A DNA stretch of 64,000 nt from Azadirachta indica (Eukaryota; Streptophyta; Magnoliopsida; Sapindales; Meliaceae), in the NCBI GenBank assembly GCA_022749755.1, contig CM040453.1:3680102-3744101 (forward strand). Direction: 5' to 3'. The notes beneath the pieces are model-generated. The model worked only from the letters and a program-made list of their open reading frames with translations. It was not told the origin of the DNA and ran no database searches. The translations under genes and the position numbers were made by a program. Within the stretch, counting starts at the first letter, position 1, and every line of letters starts with the position of its first letter. This document shows positions 25,602-38,242 of this stretch, in pieces.

Positions 25602-26793
25602 CCTGTATTAGAATTATACTTACAAGAATTTTTTCCTATTAGATAAAATACCTAAATATCTTCTTCCGTCACTTTTTTCTGTTAGATAAAAATACCTATA
25701 TATCTTCTGCCATCACTTTTTCTATTAAAATTAATAGCTTTTTTTGTAAATTTATAATTTTGTCTGTATCAATTTGGATGATCCATTTAACTTTAGTTTT
25801 GGAATTCAGATTCGAGTCTGTTTGGGTGAGAACGTGAATTGTCGTAAAAAAAATTGCTCTTCCGCTAAGCTGAAGCATTAAACTCTAACAAAATATATAT
25901 ACTTGTAACTACTAATATATATATATATATATTGAACATAATATTATAATACACAATAAATTAATAATTATTTTCTATAAAGTAATTTTACTAATATAAT
26001 ATTTAACTATTAATATATAAAGACGAATCAATTTATAAAATTATAGTTCACAAATTCATAATTAATTATTTAAAATTGATGGTTTAATATTTTTACTAAA
26101 TTGTTAGCTTTATCTCATACAAAATTATTACTAGTTTAATATTATAAAATAAAATTTTTCTCCATGATTTTTATAAATCATTTTTTAATTTATAAATTCA
26201 TATTTAATTTTTTAATATTAAAAATCAAATAAATAATTATTTTTTTTTTATTTCTTACCACAAATTATTAGTTTAATTTCGTGCAAAATTGTCATTCATT
26301 TAATGTTACAAAAATAAATTTGTTTATAATTTTTATAAATTAATTTTAGTTTACAAATTCATATGTCATTGGTTTCAATGTTCCAAATTAATTATTAGTT
26401 AAATTTTTTTAATTTCTTTAATAAAAATTTTTAGTTTAATTTACATATAATAAAAATTTTAGTTCAATTTTATAGAAAGTAATTTATTAATCTAGTGTTA
26501 CAAAAGTATATATTCCTTATACTTAAAATTTACTTTTATAAGATAATTATTTGAAATAATATATATATATATATAATATGTAAACACAATTCAAATAAAA
26601 AATGTGGTATATAGAAATATAAGGGTTCAAGCCATCATAATTAACATATTTTTGACAATTTAGTTAAATTTAAACAGATCCAAAATTCGGCCAAAAATTT
26701 TATAAAAAATTATCAGGGAAAAACGTCGGCAAAGAGATATTTAGGTATTTTTATTTAATAAAGTAGAAATCTTGTAAGTAGAATCCTATCAGG
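25602..26793. mobile_element. Putative non-autonomous element with long terminal inverted repeats
   Basis: About 170-200 bp at 25602-25800 reads as a diverged reverse complement of about 26630-26793. Shared text includes ACTTACAAGA and ATACCTAAATATCT, and further inside TTTGGAT followed by TTTAACT. The left arm carries its own partial tandem duplication (two ATAAAATACC..ATATCTTCT blocks). The interior is AT-rich and non-coding. Long inverted arms with no coding region would suit a MULE-type or foldback MITE. Two oppositely oriented repeat fragments are the alternative. Confidence 0.5.
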
Positions 26794-27846
26794 AATAAGA
26801 CATCAGGAGAATTCTTGCGGGGATAAGTTTGTTATTCTTCCCTATAAATATGCATAGGGTCTAATTAATGAAAATAAATGCAACCGCATCGTATACATAG
26901 TAATGAAGATGTGACAATCGTGTGGATCGAAAGTGAAGGTCAACGGTGGATTCGGGAATATTCTTTGTACCTATCACCCGTGAAATGGAAATTTCCAGGA
27001 GACTATCAAAACGATTTTTAGGAAGCACAGGCAGGCAAGTCACAACGCGATTACAATGCCCTATCAAGTAATCGCTTTAGTGGAGGAAATAGGATTATAT
27101 GAACATGGCCCCACAAAATAACGCCGACGCAGAGGTCCCAACCGTAAAAATTTGTACGATAAAACGCATGTGACAGATTCATGTGGGACTAGAAAAATAT
27201 CTAATCAGAAAATTTTGATTATAATAATGTATAAATACTCCATATTTTCCTTTTGGTCATGAAAATTACCACTAAAACCTATATGATAAAAGATTGAGGG
27301 AACCCAATCACTAGAATGGTCTTTGAGAAAAAATTTGGTTTAAAATAATATTTCCAACAATTATTGTGGGAAGATCTCCTCCTACAACACAGTGTAGGAA
27401 CGCCTAGCTAACCAGCAGAGTTAAAAACTCTTTATGAGGTTAAGATAGTAGTAACCAATGTGACGCTACAGCCTGAGCAGGTAGTTCAGATTGGCAGGTC
27501 AAATGCTCACCCCTAGATCATACATGTTAGTAAGCATGCAATCAAACCAACCATGACGACCATGAGACTGCAGCTGCAGATTTGGAAATAGCAGTAGCAA
27601 AACTATAACTCCCATGCACAAAATACCAATCAAGCATATCAAAATATGCCGACTCTTCAATTTAAAGTGAAGGCCATTCTCTGATTTTAAGGTGTAAAAT
27701 GTAGTCTAAAGTCGATGCAAAAGTTTGTTCATTTTGTTTGGTTCAAAATTTTCTGATGCAAGAACCTAATTATGGAAAACATCTGTATCAAATCACAATG
27801 TTACTGGATATTCCGTCTAACCAATGATCTATGGCTGAACTTTGAA
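26794..27846. other. Spacer with repeat-like debris and the 3' flank of SPC25
   Basis: Sequence near 26840-26850 (CCCTATAAATATG) resembles an LTR or core-promoter TATA region, but no second copy was seen in the window. The right part (about 27600-27846) should be the 3' UTR of the minus-strand SPC25 gene. No other gene was recognised. Confidence 0.4.
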
Positions 27847-28070
27847 TCATTTATTCTTCTTTGGTTCTCCTGCATAGTCATCTACGAGTGCTACAACATC
27901 TTTCCAGAACAGGCCCTCCACCAAAATCCCATCTTTCGTGAACCTGCAACATTTATAGGAGTGCAGAAGTGTAGAGCTAGATATATCAAAACAGTTCCTA
28001 ACTCCAAAAATCAGCAATATTTGAATGAATATGGAGCATCTACAGGCCCAAGTGTGTGTGTAAGTTCGTG

Positions 28071-28109
<39 letters not shown>

Positions 28110-30347
28110 ACTGAGTAACGCTTTTAGTAAACTGTACTGGTTTCCCAGCAGAAATTGATTTCGGATCTGCACTTGCTATTGTCAGTGTGTAGAGATCAGA
28201 AAATCTAGGCAATTTGGACGAAACCATCAAACCAGTGCTAGTGAAGGAACCCTGCTCAACAAATTTGCTGCTTAGATAGTGAACAGAAAATATACACTAA
28301 CAATTAGATATGCTGAAAGGGAAAAATGTGTTGCATTGTCCATGTGAATGATGACAAATTCCCATACTAATAGAAAAACGCGGAAAACTAAACCAATATG
28401 CACACACATAAAAAACCTACAGAGCTATAAATCTTTAAAGGTCATTCATCAATTTGTGCAGGATGGACCTACAGCAGCATCACCAAAGTTATCTCTGGTG
28501 TCGTCCAAGGTTCCTCCAACAACACAGAGGATTCCGCACAAACCTAGGCATAACCTACATAAGCCAAATCTAAACCAACTAAACTAAGGGCCCAAAGCTC
28601 TCTGAATTCAGGATTGCAGAAAAAAGACAACTTACACACACAACACCTACAAGGAATTTACCTTACATCAACTAACTGGGTCATCTGCTTTTAAGAAAAA
28701 TAAGCCTAGGGCAGCATCCAAACACAAAATAAAAGGATGTGGATAACCCAACAAAGAATCATAAAAATTTTGACACCAAAAGCATGCAACGGCCAGCCAT
28801 GGAATTAATCAACCTAATTTTCATGATGTGCAGAACACTTCCTCCTAGAAATTTGTTCGTAGACAATTCAGCAAGCAAACACATCCTCCAAGTTTGACAA
28901 TAATAATTACAGTTAAAAAGAAATCTTCTTTTGTTTGCCTTAGAAAGTATGAATGGTTATAACAATGTAATGATTGTATAACATTCCATAATTTATACAC
29001 ACACTCATACAAGTTGATTATCAATGTTTAACAATTTGAATTCACATTACACAAAAATATGGCCATTTAACTCTTAAAATTATGGGGGTTGTCATCATTT
29101 GCTATTATGGTTAAAAAAGCAACAATTAGACACTAGTGGATTAAACATTAAGATAGGTTTTCAATTGAAGATTATGAGTATTGATATTTAATCGCCACAT
29201 CCAAAGATTATTACAGATAAAAATATCAAAACTCCACGCAGTACAAACTGTACACCATATGTTTGCAAAAACAGAACATGAATATGTTATTTAACCAAGT
29301 ATCTACTACAACAGAATATTACATTTGAAAATAGGTAGTTACCTCAGGAGGATAAGTAAATAAGATTGCATTCTTTTCCTTTGTATGTATGATTAGCTGC
29401 AATATTCCATTGAAAACTATATACTTGCCAGAGTCAAGGATCAAACTCACTTAAAAGTGACATTAGTAGAGAAATAATCACTTCTTGTAAAATGTATTAT
29501 TCCCATTTGGTTGCCAAGACAACTCTAAAATAAAAATGGGTAAATATCAAAATTCAAATGGGCAATGCTGTTTCACTCTCAACCAACAATAAGGCTCCAG
29601 TTAATTATAGGTGTTAATATCTTCAGATTCCAAATGATAAAAATTTCAACACATCTAGCGTAAAGCTGAAAACATTTTTTAACAGTAAACCATAAATGGC
29701 AGAAAAATTTTATTCACGCACAATTTCAATTCAATAATCAACTATCTTGTAGACACCGTTGAAACCCCCAAACCCCCCAAAAAACAAAAAAAACCAAACC
29801 AAACAGACCCTCAATTTCTCCAGTTCCTATGCGCTTTCAAAATCAACCAAACAGACTACTAATATCTCCCATTTCTTCCAGTTACTCGGCAACCAAATAG
29901 AATTCAATTACTATCAAGCAAAAGTAGCTAAATTCAACGAAATTAACAGCAAAAGGATATAATACGATGCAGCCAATTAAAAAGTCTCGATTCTCGGGGA
30001 ACTTCTTTTTGTAAAATTGAGCAACCAAAGCAATCACAATAATGATGGTCCCCATGAACAACCTCACATTGCTCATTCTCACGTCTTCCACATATCCACG
30101 ACTCGTAACAATCTATTTCAGTAGCATATCAAAATAATAATAATAATAATAATAATAAGAATAATAGTAATAACTCAAAATTCAAAACGTTTAGCTTAAA
30201 ACTAATTAATTTAATCAACGGATCTAGGGTTTGTTTGATTACCTCAGAGACAGACTCGTCGAGGATGTGTTTGATGGAGTGGTGATCCAAGAGATTGGCC
30301 TTTTTAGGGTTTTTGTTCGCCATCTCTGATGATTTCTTTTCCTGCAT
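27847..30347 (-). CDS. SPC25: Signal peptidase complex subunit 2 (SPC25)
   Basis: Non-catalytic subunit of the ER signal peptidase complex, 192 aa, the same length as the plant family. Exons: 30347-30243, 30112-29961, 29424-29343, 28251-28109 and 27943-27847. The N-terminal KKANLLDHHSIKHILDESVSE is highly characteristic. Two membrane segments lie at ~53-69 (LFMGTIIIVIALVAQFY) and ~79-98, joined by KKKFPENRDF. The C-terminal half contains SKLPRFSDLYTLTI, SAGKPVQFTKSVTQW and FTKDGILVEGLFWKDV, ending EPKKNK. Intron 2 has a U12-like donor (ATATCCTTTT) and branch site (TCCTTGAC). Intron 4 has the donor GTCTCT, which opens straight into a CT/GA microsatellite. The first ATG was chosen because it matches the family's N-terminus; Met9 is an alternative. 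Confidence 0.93.
28073..28107. repeat. (AG)17 microsatellite at a splice donor
   Basis: An uninterrupted AG run on the plus strand (CT on the coding strand) begins immediately at the donor of SPC25 intron 4. The donor itself reads GTCTCT and forms the first units of the repeat. Confidence 0.95.
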
Positions 30348-30359
30348 TTTTTGCTGTCA

Positions 30360-31145
30360 AATGGTTCAGCGAATTTCAGAGCACTGAGCAGCTAGCAGAG
30401 GTTTATAAACCGTGGATGCGTTTTGGTAACGATGAGCGTTGACGTTGGGCATTTCAACGGCGTCGTTTTTAAATTAGCTAATTTTTTTTCTTTAATTTGG
30501 TATTTTTAATGATTTTATCTTCCATTTATTAATTTTGTGTTTTTAATAATTTCCTCATTAAATTTCATTCGTCTTTTTATATGGGCAATTGTCTCTTAAA
30601 ACACATTCCCGAATCCATCTGCGAATTGGGGACGACATCAGGCTTCTGTGCCATTTTAGGAAAAATAAAACGTTGCATTTGGGGCTATTTAATAATTTGA
30701 TTTCTTTTTCGAAAGAAAAGAATATATTCATTCAATGATGTCAAATTTAATAATTTGATTATTAATAAATTATTTTTTTAATTTGTTCATCTTTAATGAT
30801 CCGCTAGAATAAAAAATCAAACATAGAAATGGGCAAAATAAATCATCCATTATATGAATAAATCATACAAATTTTTTAGGACAATGATACACATCCAACA
30901 AAACACAGCATGGGTATTGCATCATCTTGCTTCCACAATAAAATCCTTTAAGTTATGAAATTGTCCCAAAAGAATGGGTAATACTAATGACATTATGCCT
31001 ATGCTAATCCTCTTAATATCCCTCTTATTTCAAGGTACAAATTATTGGTGCTGACAATCCATTTAAGCCTTAACAATTTAACTAGCAACATTTGGCTAGT
31101 GTCAAGAAGGGAGGAAGGCAAGAGCACAAAGGGACGCAGCCACTG
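30360..31145. other. Spacer between SPC25 promoter and PXN 3' end
   Basis: Contains the SPC25 promoter and leader (left) and AT-rich DNA running into the PXN 3' UTR (right). No separate gene was seen. Confidence 0.5.
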
Positions 31146-34100
31146 TCAAGGAGGCTTCGATTTCACTGTATTGACAGTGTTCTTGGTAAGCAAAAACCGT
31201 ACCCCCCTGACAAGCTCTTCCTTAACCATGAACAACACTGCAGCTGCAAGAACACTTTGTACGATTTTTGTGCCCATACCTTTGTAAAAGCCATAGAACC
31301 CTTCATAGCGGATCATCTTCAGGATGGCATCCAATGTGCCTATGTTACAGCATAGGAAATAAGACAGCAGATAAATAAAAATTGAGAAACTAAAAAAGAC
31401 AGCAAGAAATTAGAATAGATTATTGGGAAGATCATGTAGTTTCTACTTTTTTCCTATCTAGGTAAATGATGTGTTATGGACTGCTATAATGTTACATCTT
31501 CATATCAAGATCAGTTTTTAAGAAAAGGTATTCTGAGGCAAGCCCGTGAATGTGTGACTGCATTTAGCAGCCCTTTCATTATCTGGTTTTTGTCACAAGG
31601 AAAACCTATGGATAAGACCATTTAACAGTTCCAGGATCTGAGTCAATACTTTAATAATTCATTACACGAGAAGTTTCATCACAAAAATCCAAACCTTTGT
31701 ACTGGTGCCTTCTATCTCCCATTGTAACCTGCTTTGCTTGAAGTCTCGACTACAAAGACAAAAGAAACAATCAGGGAATTAGAAGCAATTACAATACAAG
31801 AATCAAAATACATCATCTTAATAATTGCACTAGTATTTATATGTGCAAGGTCTTTTTACAAGATTGTAGAAACGATTGCACCCCCTACACACTCATTTCA
31901 TATACCTTTACAACAAGAAGTGGATATGTGACAACTGTAGCCCCAAGTTTTGCCAAAGCTCCAAGTAGAAATATCTAGCAAAATCAAGCGCAGTTTGTTC
32001 AGCTGAAAAAATCATTAAAATAAACTGAAAGGGGCAGGAAGCAATATGTAAGCATAGAAGTACTAAGTTTAAGATTATGGGTTCACAGAACAGGTGTAGA
32101 TGGAAAATTGAAGAGAAAGCCAACCTCTACAGCGGTGACTCCATTGTTATTCTTGTTCAAGGTGCGTCTTTCCTTCAGCTTTTTTAACATGGTTTCATAT
32201 AGCATAAATTGTATAGAAGGATTGCTCACCTGTAGACAATAGTAGGAAAGTTAGTAACACTTCTTTGGCATCTATGAGAGTTAGTTCTTACGTACCATTA
32301 TCAATGTTGGGAATACACCTTTCCAAAAGCCCCAAAGTCCAGCTTCATCATAAACCTCTTGAATCTGTAAATATTCCACTTCAAAAATATATCAGTAGAA
32401 TTCTTTCAAAAAAGAAAAGACTCATATCAACAAGAGAATACAAAAGAAACTCCAAGAACCAGTCCAGTGACAACCTATATGAAAATTATCCAAAATTTTG
32501 AAATTCTTGTGAATGAAATCAAACTTTCACCAAGCACACACATTGAAATTATCCGGGCGATCCAAGATTTAAGAATATATGTTACAAATTATCCACAAAC
32601 ACCACAAATCTGGCAAATAGACCAAATTTGTTAGCAGCATTCTGATGTTACAACCTATCTTCCATATGGCAGGACTTGCTGTTAATTTTTTACCCCCTTA
32701 CTTGCAATCCTCTAAAGCAATCAAGCATATCTTATTCTTATTGAACAGGTATTTCTCCGTATATACAACTGATTGGATTTCACACTTCAAGCACAGACAT
32801 TTAAGTTTTAATTTTGTTAAAGTCTAAACACTTTTGCCTTTTAAATAAAACTGTCTTTAAACACCCAGAGTAACTCTTAAAATTAATTTAGATCATCAAC
32901 ATCTCTAAACAATGATGAAAGAATTCCCACGCCTTGGCCTGCACTTATAGTCAACTACAGTTATGAGAACATCTGGACTACTGCACATTGCCATTCCACC
33001 ACCATAGCATAAACAATATTTTGTCGGAACAAGGTGAGACATGAAGCATTAATTTCATACATCTACCAAGTCATCCTAACTAAAATTTGCAAAATAGTGT
33101 GATGAATGTAAACCGAATCTTTAAACTTGTTCTACTTGAGCAACAAGAGGGAAATATTTCTGAGCTTCAGTGTTATAAGTAAACAAAATGAACAAGTGAT
33201 TTACCCACCACGTGACTAGTACCATATGGAGGAGGCTCAGTAACAGCATGAATCATTTCATCCGAAGAAGTGGACTCCAAGTGACTAGGCTGGGATTTCT
33301 TTGATACCTTAGTGTGAGTCTGCAGGGTAACAACAGTTTGAAACACAGAAGTGGAAATATAGAAATAGAAGGTGGCATGCTTATCTTTCAGTTGATTATA
33401 AATTACCTGCATGCGGGTAACAACTACCCAAATGGGGTTTGTCAGCAACACATTCACACACCTAAAAAAGGAAGGCATAAAGCATTTTTTGAGTATCAAA
33501 TTGCATTAACATAAAATACAGCAAAGAAATAAATACAGAAGATAAAGTCATTGCCTGAGATATCTCTTATCAATTGATTCTCAATATATTATAAATTTGA
33601 ATGCTAAGTGATTAAAATATTAAGTTTTGGAGAGGAGCCCATGAAAGAATTGATCTTTAAAGATGTCAATCTCCTACGACTTTCCTTAGGAACAAAGTAT
33701 TTACTCCTGGAAGGATCTATGGAAAATTATGGCAGACTAAGAATACATATTAATATATAAATGAACTGCATGACTAAAAATCCTGTAACGAGTGGGGCGA
33801 CTGTCAAGAATTTTTCAAGTTAAGGTTTCAACTTTTGAAGTCACAATTTCAATTTTGGTGTCAAAGTTTTCAATTTTTATGCAAAAGGTTACAAGTTGTG
33901 CGATGTGGCAGTCACATTAATTTGGACGTAATATGGCCTAATCCTAAACTCTAAAGATATACATAAAGCAAACCACTAGAACCCTAAAAAAAAATTACCC
34001 CGCTAAAGCAGCCACCACAAGCGACGAAAACATCCCAACTGATCCATCACCAATCCCTTTCCTCTTACGATCAAGTGCAGTAGCCATGGCTTTGTTCCTG

Positions 34101-35519
34101 AATATTTGATAGAAATAATAATAAACACCCTGTATCATAAAAATGGCGAGTATATAAGAAATCAAAAGATCAAACAAAGTGAAAAGAAAAACCTATTCAT
34201 CCAAACAAGGGCTTATAACTTATTTCCATAATATGTGACTAAAGTGTACTGTTTGGAGAAAAGATACTGGTAATGTAGTGCAGAAAAGTATATCTGCAAC
34301 ATACTAACATGTTCTAATCCAAATTTCATGTCAAACCAGGCTTAATAACCTTCAGGAAAAATTAGTGGGTTGGCTATAAATATAAATATAAGTTCAATGT
34401 TTAGGCAGTCACCATTATGCTAAATGCTGAGAAATTCTCCAGCAACTCAAAATTTGTTACTGGTATTTACCCTCGTCAGAGGAGGAACCATAACAGAGAA
34501 AAGCAACACAGATAATATGTCAAGGACTTGAATGCAACAATGGCGCACATCTTTCCGCACCATGGGACCACACATCCATCACATTGAAAAGCAAAATATA
34601 TCTATCTATGTCATATCTGCACTCAGCCAATAGCAGCAATTTGATGCAAGTGACTTACTATTCAACTTAAAATTTAACAAATATCTCAGCAACCTGATAA
34701 ATTTTGTCCACAGCTTTAAATTAAATCCAAATTAAGTAACACTGCAATAGTTTCAACGTTCCCAAAATTCATTAGTTCCTTCACACATTCTTGGCAACCA
34801 AACAAGGATCTAGAACTCAACATCCCCTATCTTCTCAAACAGACAAAATTACCGCCTTCAAATTAAAAGATCAAATTAGTAAGCAGATTCCAAGTGGCAT
34901 CCAAAGAGAATAAACTCTTGAAAGAGCTTTTTCTCACCTGAGACGCAGCTGAACCGACTAGAGAAGGTGTCAAACCTCCATACAACCGTTCCCATCCCTC
35001 GTGTTTTACAACCTACAAATAAATCAATCAAGAATTAAAAATAGAACTATAAGTTACAGCTTATATTCTCATTATTTCCAAACTGTAAGACCCACTCAGC
35101 TTTCAGTAAGCTAATTTTACGTCAATCAAAAGATATAAACTTAACATCAGATGTGAAAAGTTCTAGTTCATCTACGCTTCCTCAACTTCATAAGATCAAA
35201 TCATATAATAAGAAAATGGAAATGGAATCAGAAAACAGAAAAACTATGAGAGACCAAAAAATAGAAAAGAAATGGAACCTGACACATTAGTTCAATAGTT
35301 CCAGGCTTCCTCTTCTCCATCTTCACATCACGCTCGGTTTGTTGCCGTGTATTTACCTACACGGTTCCACCAAAACGAAGTTCAGGCAAAGGTTACCAAA
35401 AAAACAGGAAAAACATAAAGATCAGGAACTATTCGTACAGTTTGCAGAGGATAAGTAATAAGCTGAGCTATGATCCCTCCGCCGGCTCCAGCCAGTCCAT
35501 TGATCAAAGCGTCTGACAT
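31146..35519 (-). CDS. PXN: Peroxisomal NAD carrier, mitochondrial carrier family
   Basis: Carrier of about 340 aa (Arabidopsis PXN is 331) expected in the peroxisomal membrane, where the family imports NAD+ in exchange for related nucleotides and so supports beta-oxidation. Exons: 35519-35439, 35356-35279, 35012-34938, 34129-33999, 33461-33407, 33319-33209, 32364-32296, 32229-32125, 31974-31906, 31749-31695 and 31339-31146; frame and GT..AG signals agree throughout. Three solcar repeats are visible through YPLQTVNTRQQ (~23), NPIWVVVTRMQ (second repeat) and YPLLVVKSRLQ (third repeat). The first two lack the acidic residue of the usual PX[DE]XX[KR] motif, as in PMP34/PXN-type carriers. The N-terminus MSDALINGLAGAGGGIIAQ has no targeting presequence. 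An upstream in-frame ATG at 35711 precedes non-homologous text and was not used. Confidence 0.93.
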
Positions 35520-35749
35520 AGTAAACACAGCTTTCCGGAGAAAACTACCGATATGTGACCTTCTCCGAAAATTTAGGATATCAGTATAAGAAAAAAGTAA
35601 AATAACAGAGCGATCTAAGTCTTTAAAGAGAGAGAAGACTCTCTCCAAGCTTGGCTGAAGCGAATGAGTAATGTAAATGTACGCATGCCCTTTTGTTGCG
35701 TCTGCTACCATCTAATCCATCTCGGAATCGCCATATCTTTGTTTCGGTT

Positions 35750-38176
35750 GTTTCGTTCAAGAAAGGAAATTGCATTGGTAGGTAGCTGTGACAGGTGCCG
35801 ATATGACCAATTTGCCCCCCAAATTAATATGTTGACTATGTAGTTTGCTTGCCATTGATGTATTACTTTTGGTCTTCCTAGGTATGCGCGTTTAATGATC
35901 CTATCAAACCTCTTCCTTCAAATTTTTCTTTTCAGTTTTCAGTTTCGCAACCAAACAAATTTATTCTGACGTACTAATTTATAAAAATAAAATCTAAATA
36001 AATCTCAAGCTCCGAGTCACAGGACAAATTATATTTTTTTAATACAGTACTTTTGACAGATATTTATTTTCTTAAAGTCATGAACAAAATAAAATATATA
36101 ATCGTATCGTATCCAAATAATTGTGTGTAAATAAAAATATTTTGATTACCCATCAAATAAACTTTTAAATTGTTTAGCTATCTGTTTAACAAAAAATGCA
36201 ATTACCTGTTATGGTTATGTATATCAAATACTTACATTATGCCTCTCTCCTAAGTAGTATATTAAATATTTTAACAACAAATATGAAAAATTCATTATGT
36301 TTCTCTCTTAAATATTATATTAAATATTTTAAGGAAATATGAAAAAAAAAATCTGACTTTATTTTAAGAAATTTAATCATAAATTTTAAAAATACAGTAA
36401 CGCTATTACTGTCCATATAAGAACCCTACTAAATTCATTCTTTTTTGTTTATTCATTAAAATGTATCAAAATAATAACAATTTCTTATAACAACTCGTTA
36501 ATTTAAAAAATTAATTTTTATTGTCTCACAACTTTATAAACGCGGTATTCTCATTTTCCTTTTACTAAAAATGAACAATTAATTTTTTCTTTAAAATACA
36601 ATAATTAATTTGTAACAAAGAAATTTTTGCCAAATTTAAGTTTTGATTTAATTTGTTTCAAGGTCGGTTTTCTCTCTTTCATTATTTTTTAATTCTCTCC
36701 ATGATTACTTTTATAAATTTTTGAAGAATAAAAAATTTACTTACTTAATTTAGATTTAAAAAACATGTTTGTGCTAAGTCAAAGGAAGAGTAGAAATAAT
36801 AATAAATTATATGCATAATTGGGAGTAAAAAACAATTAATATAAATGAAAATGTGTTAGGTTAATTAAATATATATTCTTTATTTGATTTTAGTTAAAAT
36901 TAAAAAATTATAAATAAAGAAAGTAAAATTTTAAGAGAAATTTAGATAATTTATTTTTCAACATATTCCCACTTCTACCGATAATTTATTGGAGGAATAG
37001 TCAAAATTTTAGATTTTTGTAGGGCAGCTCCGTCTTCCTAACGCCTCTCTGTAATTATTTTTATTTGTGGGGAAGGAGATAGCGATCTAGTGCACAGCCG
37101 CACAATGCATTAATGTCTATGGACCTCTCCCCCCCTTAACATTGCAACACCGCAAACAAGAGCAGTCTTTGAAAGGTCAAATGGACCGGGCGGCTCATCC
37201 TGGGCCCAGCCCATTCACTACAGTTCAATCTAGGTTAATAGTAGATGATATGAACCGGCGAAACAAAGGTTAACCTCACTAGTCCCACGATTATTAAGGC
37301 TTTTCTCTGAGCACGCGCATGTTATTATGTTTTTTTTCTTCGAGGATATTCCTGATTTTTGAAAAAAGGTTAGGTATTTTCAAAGTTTTTGAAGTGTGTT
37401 GGATACATTAGATTTTAAAAAAATAGAAAGATATTCAAATTTAGCTTCTTAAAATATTATTATTGTAATCCCTAAACTTTAATAAAATATTAAAATAAAT
37501 ATACAATTTTTTCATACTCAACAATTTAATCCCTACTATTTACAATGTATTAGTGATTTTCTAAAAAAGTTTATTTTATTTTATTATTTTATAAGTTTTA
37601 GAAACAAAAATATAATTATTTAAATTACAATGTTAAAAATAATTTAGATAAATTGATACGTTAAAATGTTTTTAAGTCACGTAAATTAAATTAAGGGGTA
37701 CTTTTTTATTTGCTCAAAATTCAATGGTATGTAGCACATCTAAAAAATCCAAAGGTATTTACTATTTCTCAAAAAATTAGGAAAACATATGACAATATCC
37801 CTATTTTTTAAAAATAAATGATAATGAAGTATTTTATGAAATGATTAACGTAAAAAAGACTTTATGTGAAATAAAGTTGAAAATATCTAAATATCATTTC
37901 ACTGTTTTCATGTTCTTTTTCGTCCTATCAAATATTCAAAACAATTTTTTCTTTTAAATTATATCTTTTTTAATATTGTAAATTACCATATAATCTATCA
38001 ATATTATTTAAAAAAACTATTAAAAGTTCAAAGTCTTAATCATATTTAATTTGTTATTGCCTATAGAAATAAGATCTAGTTTGAACAAAATTTACTTTCA
38101 TTGAGAGAAAATGTTACACCCAACTTAACAAGAAAAATAAACACTTGGTACTATACTATAATTGTAAAAATACACC
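35750..38176. other. Intergenic region upstream of PXN
   Basis: AT-rich DNA with the PXN promoter at its left end. A less AT-rich patch lies at about 37010-37320. No coding region was recognised on either strand. Confidence 0.5.
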
Positions 38177-38242
38177 TGTTGATACCATATTTCGTCACCT
38201 GATATTAATTACTAAATTTATTTATATGAAAAGAAAAGACTC

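Noticed and set aside
33780..33920. Possible small insertion in a PXN intron (phased TTTCAA/TTCAATTTT motifs)
   Set aside because: No clear terminal repeats or target duplication were found.
35520..35711. N-terminal extension of PXN from the ATG at 35711
   Set aside because: The added residues are unlike carrier N-termini, while the ATG at 35519 gives the expected MSDALINGLAGAGGG start.
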